DNA from: Pararhizobium polonicum
GTDB lineage: Bacteria > Pseudomonadota > Alphaproteobacteria > Rhizobiales > Rhizobiaceae
Length of the DNA: 64,000 bases
Assembly: GCF_001687365.1 (NCBI RefSeq)
Contig: NZ_CM004503.1
Coordinates: 1-64,000 of the forward strand
Direction of reading: 5' to 3'
A program made the position numbers and the translations under genes. Shown piece by piece: positions 46,341 through 53,336 of this stretch (position 1 is the first letter of the stretch; every line of letters starts with the position of its first letter). The notes under the pieces are model-generated. The model saw only the letters and a list, made by a program, of their open reading frames with translations, ran no database searches and was not told the DNA's origin.

Positions 46341-46568
46341 CTGCGGTGTTCCTTTCGCGAGTAATGTTGGTCGGTCGTAACGCCAGATGCGCGTCTATCG
46401 TGGAAAGCCGGCGCAAGCAAATCAGGGTGTCTGACAGGCGTATCGGGCATATCGGCGATCCATTCTGGCGACGCGGAGCAGCAGTGACGTCAGCATGGAC
46501 CAGCTTGCAGGCGCGGGCCTGGCGCGCATTTTGCATGACGTCCTTTCCGGCTTCGGCATCCGGGATCA
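46341..46568. other. Gene-free stretch before a structured leader
   Basis: Upstream of the PhnA-like start on the minus strand and before the long inverted repeat. No supported gene. Confidence 0.45.
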
Positions 46569-46818
46569 GCCCCTTTGCCGTTCTGTCCTTCGGTTTCGTG
46601 GCGGTCTGAACCAGCGCCCGTCCGGTTCAAGGCCGCTGTCGCGCCGCGGGGCGGCCGGTCATGCCGCTCTCGACAAAACAGGCACGCGGGCTTCGCAGAA
46701 CCGTGGGTTCCGCTTGCCCGCCCACCTGCTTCGCTCGATCTGGCCTGCCCGGACCCTGAACCGCCCGGCTTGCGCCGGTTCCTTTCGACCGCACCGAAGG
46801 ACAGAACGGCCAAGGGGC
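46569..46818. promoter_or_regulatory. Strongest long-range inverted repeat leader (25 of 26 bp)
   Basis: Positions 46569-46594 pair with 46793-46818 at 25 of 26 bases, with an uninterrupted 18-bp core (GCCGTTCTGTCCTTCGGT and its complement). The 198-nt loop has further inverted segments. The right arm ends 34 nt before ATG 46853. Sense and antisense strands contain no plausible gene here. Confidence 0.75.
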
Positions 46819-46852
46819 CGAACGCTTCGGGCAAACCGAAAAGGAAACCATC

Positions 46853-47452
46853 ATGGCAAAGCCCGCAACCTCTTCCCGTCAAGCTTCTCGCCCTGCCGCC
46901 CGTGTCGTGCAGCTCCGCAAGGGCGCCACGATCGAAATGGTCCGCCTGACATGCCCCGACGAAGCGCAGGCGCTCCGGATCGCCGAAAGCTTCGGAACGG
47001 CCATCCTCGACAGCGACGGCATCCGCGACATGCACGAGCGCCTTATCGTCGAAACCGCGACTGGCCTCTCCGATGGCCTCGGCGAACGGGCGATGCAGAT
47101 CCATCTCCAGCGCATCGTCGGCGCCTATGTCGGATCGGCCCATGGCGCTGGCCAGTTCTACAGCAAGGCCGTCACCGAAGCACGCGATGCGACCGCCAAG
47201 GGTGCGTCGGACGCTCGCGACGAGGATCTCGATGGCCCGGTCGGTTACGACAGCGCCGCCCAGCGCAAGCGCGAGTTCGCAGCCGACATGGGTATTCAGG
47301 CCCACGCGCTCCGCCTGGCAGCTGAAGGCGCCGTCGCAGCCTACGAACAGATTGTCGGCGAAGCGTGGAAGCCATTCGATCGGCCGGTCGACAACCCCGG
47401 CCAGGCGCTCGACCGCAAGGCGGCCGCAGCACAGATGGACGCGCTCGGCTGA
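46853..47452 (+). CDS. Conserved hypothetical plasmid protein
   Basis: 199 residues with a basic, low-complexity N-terminus (MAKPATSSRQASRPAARV) followed by mostly helical sequence (IHLQRIVGAYVGSAHGAGQF; QAHALRLAAEGAVAAYEQIV). No catalytic motif recognised. AAAAGGAAA lies 5-13 nt before the ATG. Preceded by the strongest inverted-repeat leader and followed by a strong terminator, so it is a single-gene transcription unit. Confidence 0.65.
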   Translation: MAKPATSSRQASRPAARVVQLRKGATIEMVRLTCPDEAQALRIAESFGTAILDSDGIRDMHERLIVETATGLSDGLGERAMQIHLQRIVGAYVGSAHGAGQFYSKAVTEARDATAKGASDARDEDLDGPVGYDSAAQRKREFAADMGIQAHALRLAAEGAVAAYEQIVGEAWKPFDRPVDNPGQALDRKAAAAQMDALG

Positions 47453-47461
47453 GACGTCTCC

Positions 47462-47525
47462 GGCGGAGCATCCAGCTCCGCCTTCGTCGGGACGAGGCCG
47501 CCTCACTCCGAGGCGGCCATTTTTT
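47462..47525 (+). terminator. Tandem hairpins ending in an intrinsic terminator
   Basis: GGCGGAGC/GCTCCGCC (47462-47482) is followed by GGCCGCCTC/GAGGCGGCC (47496-47518) and a run of six T (47520-47525). It terminates the 46853-47452 gene. Confidence 0.85.
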
Positions 47526-47587
47526 GTGTCGCCGTTGGAGTAAAGCTCAATGGGGATACAGAGGAAAGAGGAAGAGACGCGGGGCGA

Positions 47588-47735
47588 CATCGCTGCCCCG
47601 TCCCGTTCGTCGGTCCTGCAGGATCCGGCGGCAAGCCGCAACGGCTGCGCCGTCCTCCACTGGCGTTCCGGCCGTTCCGGTGCGCCTTCGCCCCGATCGC
47701 TCCTGCTTTCGGCCCTCCGCGACGGGGCCGCGATG
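47588..47735. promoter_or_regulatory. Long-range inverted repeat leader of the ArdC-like gene
   Basis: CATCGC-T-GCCCCGTC (47588-47602) pairs with GACGGGGC-C-GCGATG (47721-47735), 14 of 15 bases, enclosing 118 nt. The right arm ends 30 nt before ATG 47766. Two blocks (GCCGTCCTCCACT and CGCGATGGGCGCGGCC) recur at similar spacing in the DUF736 leader. Confidence 0.65.
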
Positions 47736-47765
47736 GGCGCGGCCTCCTGAAACGGAGGTTTGGAA

Positions 47766-48692
47766 ATGAGCAGGAAAACAGCAGACACGCGGACCGACAT
47801 TTATGCACGCATCACCGACAGGATCGTCGCCGATCTGGAAAAGGGCGTGCGCCCATGGGTGCAGCCGTGGAGCGCGGCCACTCTATCGGGCCGGGTGAGC
47901 CGGCCGCTTCGTCACAACGGACAAGCTTACACCGGCCTCAATGTTCTGCTTCTGTGGTCCGAGAGCGTCGCCAGTGGTTTCATGTCGTCAACATGGATGA
48001 CGCTGCGCCAGGCAAACGAACTCGGCGCTCACGTGCGCAAGGGCGAGAGCGGCTCGACCGTCGTCTATGCCAGCCGCTTCACCAAAACCGAGAGGGACGC
48101 GGGCGGCGGAGAGGTCGAGCGCGATATTCCCTTCCTGAAGGCCTATACAGTTTTCAATTGTGATCAAATCGATGGCCTTGCAGATCATTATTACAGTCGC
48201 CCCGAGCCGATCGCGAAACCGCTCGAGCGTATCGAGCATGCCGATCGCTTCTTCGATAACACGGGCGCTGTCGTCCGTTACGGCGGCGACAAGGCCTATT
48301 ATTCTCCTGCCTCCGACCACATCCAGCTGCCGCGGCCCGAACAATTTCGGGACATGGCCTCTTTCGTTGCGACGAGAGCGCACGAAACCTTGCATTGGGC
48401 GGGCGGTCCCGCCCGACTGAACAGGGACCTGAGCCGCTACCACAAGGATCGCCGCGAGAGGGCGTTCGAAGAGATGCTGGTGGAGCTTGGGGCAGCGATG
48501 ATCTGCGCCGATCTGGGTATCGTGCCGGAGCTGGAGCCTCGGCCGGATCATGCCGCCTATATCCAGAGCTGGGCCGAAATCCTCGGATCCGACAAGCGGG
48601 CGATCTTCAATGCGGCGGCGCATGCGCAGCGCGCTGTCACATATCTGCACGACCTTCAGCCGCAGGCAGCTTCCGGAAAGGAGGCGGCCTGA
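47766..48692 (+). CDS. ArdC-like antirestriction protein with zincin metallopeptidase domain
   Basis: 308 residues. The N-terminal ~130 residues are the ArdC single-stranded-DNA-binding domain (IVADLEKGVRPWVQPWS; GLNVLLLW; KAYTVFNCDQIDGL) and the C-terminal part is a zincin peptidase with HETLH (206-210) and a downstream Glu in FEEMLVELGAAM. ArdC-type proteins protect transferred DNA from type I restriction in recipients. GGAGG selects ATG 47766. The stop overlaps the next start (TGATG). Confidence 0.88.
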   Translation: MSRKTADTRTDIYARITDRIVADLEKGVRPWVQPWSAATLSGRVSRPLRHNGQAYTGLNVLLLWSESVASGFMSSTWMTLRQANELGAHVRKGESGSTVVYASRFTKTERDAGGGEVERDIPFLKAYTVFNCDQIDGLADHYYSRPEPIAKPLERIEHADRFFDNTGAVVRYGGDKAYYSPASDHIQLPRPEQFRDMASFVATRAHETLHWAGGPARLNRDLSRYHKDRRERAFEEMLVELGAAMICADLGIVPELEPRPDHAAYIQSWAEILGSDKRAIFNAAAHAQRAVTYLHDLQPQAASGKEAA

Positions 48693-49318
48693 TGCTCCAG
48701 GTGTCGAACTTTACCGGGGACGGCGCGCCCTCCCCGATCCGGCTGCGGGCGCTTTCGCTCGGCGCCGGCGTCCAGTCCACCACCATGGCGCCGATAGCAG
48801 CGCATGGTGAGGTCGGGCCGATGCCCGATTGCGCGATCTTTGCCGATACCGGTTGGGAGCCAAAAGCCGTCTACGATCATCTCGAATGGCTGATGTCGCC
48901 GAATGTCCTTCCATTCCCGGTCCATGTGGTGTCGGCCGGCAATATTCGCGATAATCTCATGGACGCCGCCGCCGGCAAACGGTGGGCTTCGATTCCGGCT
49001 TTTGCAAAAACCGTGACGCCAGCCGTGGCGGGCGACACGAGCGTCGTGCCGTGGATCGGCCGCAAGATCGGAAAGGCAGGCGCAGCGGAGTTCTATGCGC
49101 AGATCAGGGAGCAGATCGCATCAGAGGCCTTTGCGGTGCGGGAAATCCTGTCGCAAGGCAATCGGGTTATAGCAATCGGAGAACTTGCGTCCCGCGTTCT
49201 GCGGACGGGTAAGCTGATCGAGTCAGAATTTTGCTTTGATTTCACCGTGGAGAATGGCGAAATCACCCGCTTCCGTCTGTTCGAGGATAGCTTCGCCGTG
49301 GCGAAAGCTGCCGTCTAA
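48692..49318 (+). CDS. Chimeric protein: PAPS-reductase-like N-terminus fused to an NTF2/SnoaL-like C-terminus
   Basis: Residues 1-~106 match the start of PP-loop phosphoadenosine phosphosulfate reductase-family proteins of mobile elements (SLGAGVQSTTMA; IFADTGWEPKAVYDHLEWL; FPVHVVSAGNIRDNLM). From ~110 on the sequence is the end of a SnoaL/NTF2-like protein (GKAGAAEFYAQIREQIASEA; LRTGKLIESEFCFDF). The substrate-binding half of the reductase (with its RRQCTxEYK-type motif) is missing, so the reductase function is probably lost. The junction lies at about 49005-49022, beside a GCAAAAA motif like the res-type repeats downstream. TGATG overlap with the ArdC-like gene. Confidence 0.75.
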   Translation: MLQVSNFTGDGAPSPIRLRALSLGAGVQSTTMAPIAAHGEVGPMPDCAIFADTGWEPKAVYDHLEWLMSPNVLPFPVHVVSAGNIRDNLMDAAAGKRWASIPAFAKTVTPAVAGDTSVVPWIGRKIGKAGAAEFYAQIREQIASEAFAVREILSQGNRVIAIGELASRVLRTGKLIESEFCFDFTVENGEITRFRLFEDSFAVAKAAV

Positions 49319-49365
49319 TTTTATATTATCACCAGCCCGACTCAATACACTAGATAGGCACATGC

Positions 49366-49390
49366 CGTTCGTCGCAAAAATCCTGACTTT
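49366..49390. repeat. Partial res-like repeat before the DUF3088 gene
   Basis: CGTCGCAAAAATCCTGAC resembles half-sites of the larger res-like elements at 49814 and 50727. It lies between the chimeric gene and the DUF3088 gene. Confidence 0.4.
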
Positions 49391-49440
49391 TATGGGGGTT
49401 TCAGGTATTTCCATCCCAATCGGCAGATCAGGGATGGAAG

Positions 49441-49788
49441 ATGACCCGCGACAAGCTCTTTTTATTGCGTCCGGATTTTGAAGACCCGGCCTATCCGGGC
49501 CAGCGGTTTTATTGTTGGCACTGCGCCCTCATGGAAGGCGTGCTTGCGTCATTTCCAGAGCTGGCGAGGCGGCTCGACGTAGAACGGATTGAGTGGCCCC
49601 GGCCGAGGCTTCCGGTCACTGGCCTCGTAGGGGAGGAAAACCAGTCTCTCCCGTTGTTGGTGCTGGCAGATGGGGCAACGTCAGCCCATCAAACGGGCAC
49701 ATATCAGGGCCGGTCCTTCATCTCAGAGAAGGACAAGATTCTCGCCGCTCTGTCGGAGCGGCACGGTTTTCCCGATCCGCATCCGTGA
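49441..49788 (+). CDS. DUF3088-family protein
   Basis: 115 residues with LFLLRPDFEDPAYPGQRFYC and WHCALMEGVLASFPELARRL, a family resembling thioredoxin-like folds and found scattered as accessory cargo. Function unknown. GGGATGGAAG precedes the ATG. It is flanked by res-like repeats and looks like passenger DNA rather than part of the plus-strand housekeeping set. Confidence 0.75.
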   Translation: MTRDKLFLLRPDFEDPAYPGQRFYCWHCALMEGVLASFPELARRLDVERIEWPRPRLPVTGLVGEENQSLPLLVLADGATSAHQTGTYQGRSFISEKDKILAALSERHGFPDPHP

Positions 49789-49813
49789 GGCTCCGAAACT
49801 GCCGCAAAACTCA

Positions 49814-49924
49814 GTCGCGAAAGTCAGACTTTTGCAGCCGATTTTTGCGACAGAAATTCCCCTGATAATTCAGCGCCGCCGATTCTGTCGCAAATGTTAG
49901 GATTTCTGCGACGGTGATTAGCGG
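49814..49924. repeat. res-like element 1
   Basis: Contains GTCGCGAAAGTC, an internal GCGACAG, then TGTCGCAAA (49886-49894) opposed by TGCGACGG, the inverted half-site layout of serine-resolvase sites. A related element in the same orientation lies at 50727-50814 on the other side of the methyltransferase gene. Confidence 0.5.
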
Positions 49925-49935
49925 AGTCCCAACCG

Positions 49936-50682
49936 TCATGCATAAGCGACCAGTGTGAAAGTTCCTGGAATGCTCGCATCTGTCCAGTCTGGGTGTTCAT
50001 CCAGCCTTGCTATCGTAAACCCGGCTTTGATGGCGGCCGTCATGATGTCTCCCATCGTCCAGAAGCGATAAAGGCATTTCCCCAAGGATACGCCAGTGGC
50101 GTCAGGATTGGGCACGTCGGCCTCTATTAGCCCGGTCTGGAAATAATCATGCGGACCTTCGGCCCAAAACAACTTCCGCTGAACCGGATGAAATTCGTTC
50201 AACACGAGCATGCCACCGTTTGCAGTGAGCTGGCGCATTACTGTGAAAAACCGCTCGATATTCTGATGGTAGTGGAGAATGCCAAGCTCCAGTACGAGCA
50301 CATCGAAGCTGTGGTTCTGACCTAGTTTGCCCGCTTCCATGGTATCGCAAAGAGCATAATCAATCACGACGCCAGCCGCTTCGGCCAAGCGGAGGGCAAA
50401 ACGCCGGTTCTCTTCCGAGAAGTCGATGACCCACACCTCGGCACCTAGCCGAGCGAGTGCTACGGCAACGCGCCCATGAGAGCCTTGGACATTGCAGATG
50501 CGTTTCCCCGTAACGTCTCCAAGATAGGGATATAGCCGCCGCAGAATATGTTTCGGGTCGGCAATGATCTTTGCCGCCTCATCTTCTGGTGTCCCGAAGG
50601 CGGATACCCACGCGTCAAAGCGTTGCGCGTTCCAAGCGAGCCGGTTCGTTTCGGTGATTTCGTCCACTCTGTTTGTTACCAT
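49936..50682 (-). CDS. Class I SAM-dependent methyltransferase
   Basis: 248 residues. The SAM-binding region GKRICNVQGSHGRVAVALAR is a variant of the usual GxGxG motif, followed by VWVIDFSEENRRFALRLAE (acidic loop) and FDVLVLELGILHYH. The C-terminus resembles small-molecule methyltransferases of the UbiE/COQ5 type. Substrate unknown. It is intact, on the opposite strand to its neighbours and flanked by two res-like elements, so it is probably transposon cargo. Confidence 0.82.
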   Translation of the reverse strand: MVTNRVDEITETNRLAWNAQRFDAWVSAFGTPEDEAAKIIADPKHILRRLYPYLGDVTGKRICNVQGSHGRVAVALARLGAEVWVIDFSEENRRFALRLAEAAGVVIDYALCDTMEAGKLGQNHSFDVLVLELGILHYHQNIERFFTVMRQLTANGGMLVLNEFHPVQRKLFWAEGPHDYFQTGLIEADVPNPDATGVSLGKCLYRFWTMGDIMTAAIKAGFTIARLDEHPDWTDASIPGTFTLVAYA

Positions 50683-50726
50683 TGGTCTAGCCTACCGCCG
50701 GGTAAGGCGTCGGAAAAAGGGGAGAC

Positions 50727-50814
50727 GTCGCGAAAATCCCAAGTTTTTTCACGATTCTGCGTCTGATATTTGTCTTGTCGCAAAATACATATTTCCGCGA
50801 CGGATTGTACGCGG
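50727..50814. repeat. res-like element 2, upstream of the resolvase remnant
   Basis: GTCGCGAAAATC followed by TGTCGCAAA (50776-50784) and CGCGACGG. It shares block order with element 1 but is about 23 bp shorter between blocks. It sits where a resolvase gene's own res site is expected, 37 bp before the remnant start. Confidence 0.55.
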
Positions 50815-50850
50815 TAAATTCCGGGCTGCACCATAGCGAATGGAACCACC

Positions 50851-51156
50851 TTGCTTATCGGATATGCCCGCGTTTCGACAGACGACCAGACTCTGGACCG
50901 ACAGCGTGCGGCGCTAAAGGCGGCTGGGTGCAAGCGCATTTTTGAGCAAAAGGTGTCTGGAGCGACATGTGATCTTCTCGACATTGCGGAGCTGCTGGAC
51001 GCGGCCAAGGCCGGCTTGCGGTCTTTGGCCGAGCCATGGGCCGATACCACGTCGCCGGCTGGTCGCATGGTGCTGACCATCTTCGCCGGAACTGCCGAGT
51101 TCGAGCGAGGAGACACCATCCAGTCGAAGATGGTTCTGCTGTCGAACGGTCGGTAA
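50851..51156 (+). pseudogene. Transposon resolvase TnpR remnant with internal deletion
   Basis: Starts intact as LIGYARVSTDDQTLDRQRAA with the catalytic Ser, then jumps from QKVSGAT straight to DLLDIAELLDAAKAGLRSL. About 30-40 residues containing the RLDRLARS region are lost. It also loses its C-terminus after AEFERG, including the DNA-binding helix-turn-helix. It cannot be active and marks a decayed Tn3-family-like element. Confidence 0.85.
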
Positions 51157-51380
51157 TGCAGACGCACCCATCGGCGATGGCGTCGAAGGGAACGGCAGGT
51201 CTGCAGCCGTGACGTGGTGTGAGGATGGTCCCGAAAACGATTGAGCCAGCGGCGTGCTGGTGGTGAATTCAACGATTGGTCTCGCGGCATGTCGTGGTCG
51301 ATCCGGCTCGGACAGGCCACACCCACGCAGACCTCGATTCAACTGGTGTGACCGAAGGACGCCTTCGTCTCGATCGCCTT
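51157..51380. other. Gene-free stretch after the resolvase remnant
   Basis: No recognisable transposase or gene on either strand; probably decayed transposon DNA grading into the DUF736 leader. Confidence 0.4.
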
Positions 51381-51547
51381 GGCCGCAACGGCCATACGCA
51401 ACTTTCTTCCCCTGCGAACAGGTTCGCATTCCTCGCGGGCCAAGAAAGCCGCTCCCGGCCGTCCTCCACTTCGTTCCGGCCGCCAGCGGTGCGGCGTCGA
51501 TCGCCGTCGGTCTTAACACCGTCATCGAGGACGCGATGGGCGCGGCC
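51381..51547. promoter_or_regulatory. Inverted repeat leader of the DUF736 gene
   Basis: GGCCGC...GGCCAT.CGC (51381-51399) pairs imperfectly with GCGATGGGCGCGGCC (51533-51547); an internal TGCGAA/TTCGCA hairpin sits at 51413-51428. The right arm ends 25 nt before ATG 51573. It shares two sequence blocks with the ArdC-like leader. Confidence 0.45.
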
Positions 51548-51572
51548 CGAGCAAACCGGAAAGGTTACGACA

Positions 51573-51890
51573 ATGGCAGTCATCGGCGAATTCACCACCA
51601 ACGGCAACAACTCGATCATCGGCAACGTGCGCACTCTTACCGTCAGCATGAAGGCCCGCCTGAACCCCATCGAGCGCGTCTCGCGCGACGCTCCGGACTT
51701 CCGCATCACCGCCGGCAACGGCGTCGAGGTCGGCGCCGGCTGGAAGGCGGTCTCCAACGACGGCGAGGAATACATCTCGGTCAAGCTGGACGACCCGAGC
51801 TTCAACGCCCCGATCACCGCAGCCCTTTGGCCGGGCGAGAAGGAAGGCGACTACGCCCTCATCTGGAACCGCCCGAAGCGGGAGGCCTGA
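51573..51890 (+). CDS. DUF736-family protein
   Basis: 105 residues, MAVIGEFTTNGNNSIIGNVR..., a family found on nearly all conjugative rhizobial plasmids and related integrative elements. Landmarks are DFRITAGNGVEVGAGWKAVS, GEEYISVKLDDPSFNAPITA and YALIWNR. Beta-rich, cytoplasmic, function unknown. ATG 51573 follows GGAAAGG. Its transcript ends at a clear terminator 10 bp downstream. Confidence 0.88.
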   Translation: MAVIGEFTTNGNNSIIGNVRTLTVSMKARLNPIERVSRDAPDFRITAGNGVEVGAGWKAVSNDGEEYISVKLDDPSFNAPITAALWPGEKEGDYALIWNRPKREA

Positions 51891-51900
51891 TCACCGCCGA

Positions 51901-51928
51901 GGAGCTCCGCCGAAAGGCGGGGCTCTTT
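51901..51928 (+). terminator. Intrinsic terminator after the DUF736 gene
   Basis: GAGCTCCGCC and GGCGGGGCTC pair (one G-T) around a GAAA loop and are followed by TTTT. Confidence 0.85.
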
Positions 51929-52030
51929 TCGTGTCGCAAGGGAGAGCCGGGCGCAGGCATCGAGCCTGCTTCCGGCTTTTTGGGGTGCCACACTGGAGGT
52001 GGGGGAACTGCTCAGTTCGTCCAAGGGTGC

Positions 52031-52171
52031 CATGGCGAACCGAAGGCGTCCAGCACGAGCGGCGCCTCCAATTTGCTCCTTCCGCCGATGGCGGCTTCCG
52101 CAAATCGGCTCCTCCACTCGCCGCCTCCGGCGGTCGCGTCCCGCGATGCTGGACCCCTCCGCTTCGCCATG
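52031..52171. promoter_or_regulatory. Long-range inverted repeat leader of the 56-residue gene
   Basis: Positions 52031-52055 pair with 52147-52171 at 22 of 25 bases (arms include CATGGCGAA/TTCGCCATG and GTCCAGCA/TGCTGGAC), enclosing 91 nt. The right arm ends 40 nt before ATG 52212. Confidence 0.7.
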
Positions 52172-52211
52172 ACGCGCTGCGTCGTCTTTCACAAACGTCA
52201 AGGAGACGACG

Positions 52212-52382
52212 ATGACGATTTCTCTCGAAATTCAGCGCGAAGAACTTAAGGCCGAATTGCGCAATGCCGTGGATGCGGGCGAGCGCCGCCAGATCGCGGC
52301 GGAGCTGGAGATGGTGCAGGCCGAGCTTGCAGCCATCGAGGCCGAGCAGGACGGCCGCGTCAGCGCGGAGCCTCCTTTCTAG
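52212..52382 (+). CDS. Small helical hypothetical protein (56 residues)
   Basis: MTISLEIQREELKAELRNAV begins a single amphipathic alanine/glutamate-rich protein ending in EPPF. AAGGAGACGACG precedes the ATG at a normal distance. It is too short for most gene finders but has a strong ribosome site and the leader type of its neighbours. Function unknown; the heptad-like spacing suggests dimerisation. Confidence 0.6.
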   Translation: MTISLEIQREELKAELRNAVDAGERRQIAAELEMVQAELAAIEAEQDGRVSAEPPF

Positions 52383-52423
52383 GAGGCTTCCATCATGCTG
52401 CCGCTTCCGGCAGCGTGATAGCT

Positions 52424-52702
52424 TCAGCCGTTCAACGCGTCCTTGACCGCCTTGCCGGGCGCAAAGGTCAGCTTCTTCGACGCCGCGATCTTGATTGTCG
52501 CTCCGGTTGCCGGATTGCGGCCTTCACGCGCCGGAGTGTCCTTCAGCTTAAACTTTCCAAACGATGGGATCGACGTTTCTGCGCCAGCAAGCGCCGCGTC
52601 GGTGATCTGCTTGAAGACGCTTTCGACGATCGTCTTGGCCTGCGCCTTGGTGAGGTTCTGGTCGGCTGCGATCTTGTCGGCGATCTCGTTGGTCGTGGTC
52701 AT
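52424..52702 (-). CDS. HU-family nucleoid protein
   Basis: Complete 92-residue HU: MTTTNEIADKIAADQNLTKA, the GAETSIPSFGKFKLKD turn, the DNA-intercalating arm GRNPATGATIKIAASKK and the FAPGKAVKDAL tail. HU bends and compacts DNA and assists replication and relaxosome assembly. AGAGGAG precedes the ATG. A nearly identical but truncated copy lies at 13260 in the opposite orientation. A hairpin (CGCTGCCG/CGGCAGC) follows the stop. Confidence 0.93.
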   Translation of the reverse strand: MTTTNEIADKIAADQNLTKAQAKTIVESVFKQITDAALAGAETSIPSFGKFKLKDTPAREGRNPATGATIKIAASKKLTFAPGKAVKDALNG

Positions 52703-52839
52703 GAAGGACGCTCCTCTTAGGTTTTCGATCCTTCAGCTTTGACAATGAAGATGTGGCGAAGAAAGGGGCAGAAAGGCAAGAATGCCCGTAAGATCAGCGA
52801 AAGCCACAGGAAATGCAGGAAGTCGGTCGATTGAACCGG

Positions 52840-53097
52840 CTATTCGGTGCTGCCCGCGTCCCGATAACCACGCCGTCTCTTCGTTCGTTCGAAACGGGAG
52901 AGTGCTGTGTTCGCGTCGTCGGGATGATCGAAGGTCTGCATCATCGTCTGGCCGCCCGATCCGATCCGGCCCCAGTTGCGGATGACCGAAGCCCCGCCGA
53001 ACAGTGTCGGCTGGATCGCCAGCATGTAGAAGCGCCGCATATTCTGCGCCGCATCAACGCGGTGAAGATGAACCGGGCATGTCTCCGTGTCTTCCAT
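52840..53097 (-). CDS. WGR-domain protein
   Basis: 85 residues. The single WGR domain is recognised by MRRFYMLAIQPTLFGGASVI, RNWGRIGSGGQTMMQTFDHP and DDANTALSRFERTKRRRGY. WGR domains bind nucleic-acid ends, as in PARPs and some repair proteins. Stand-alone versions are common on rhizobial plasmids. The start is uncertain: ATG 53097 or an upstream TTG at 53133. Confidence 0.85.
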   Translation of the reverse strand: MEDTETCPVHLHRVDAAQNMRRFYMLAIQPTLFGGASVIRNWGRIGSGGQTMMQTFDHPDDANTALSRFERTKRRRGYRDAGSTE

Positions 53098-53336
53098 GCC
53101 CTCATTGTCGCTGTCTCGGCAAGCCGCGTCCAACGAGTTATCTGAATCGATCAGGTGTCACCGATTCATCGCAGTGATGATTTCAGACAGGGAACTGGGC
53201 GAGGCGGCTTCACCGCACGGCTCTATGCGCAAGCGCACCGAACCCGCCATGCGGTTTCGGCCGGTCCCGGTTACGATCCATCTCGCATGGCCGGCCATGC
53301 CGGCGGATGATACAACTGGAACGGCCTGATTTGCGG

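Noticed and set aside
46490..47800. 436-codon minus-strand frame opposite the 46853 gene and leader
   Set aside because: Runs through a strong plus-strand terminator and the inverted-repeat leader and has no ribosome site or domain.
49387..49410. GGGGGTTTCAGG as a Tn3-type terminal inverted repeat
   Set aside because: No matching inverted copy was found near the resolvase remnant or elsewhere in the window.
50914..51525. 203-codon minus-strand frame over the resolvase remnant
   Set aside because: Antisense to a recognisable resolvase fragment; no transposase or other family could be recognised in it.
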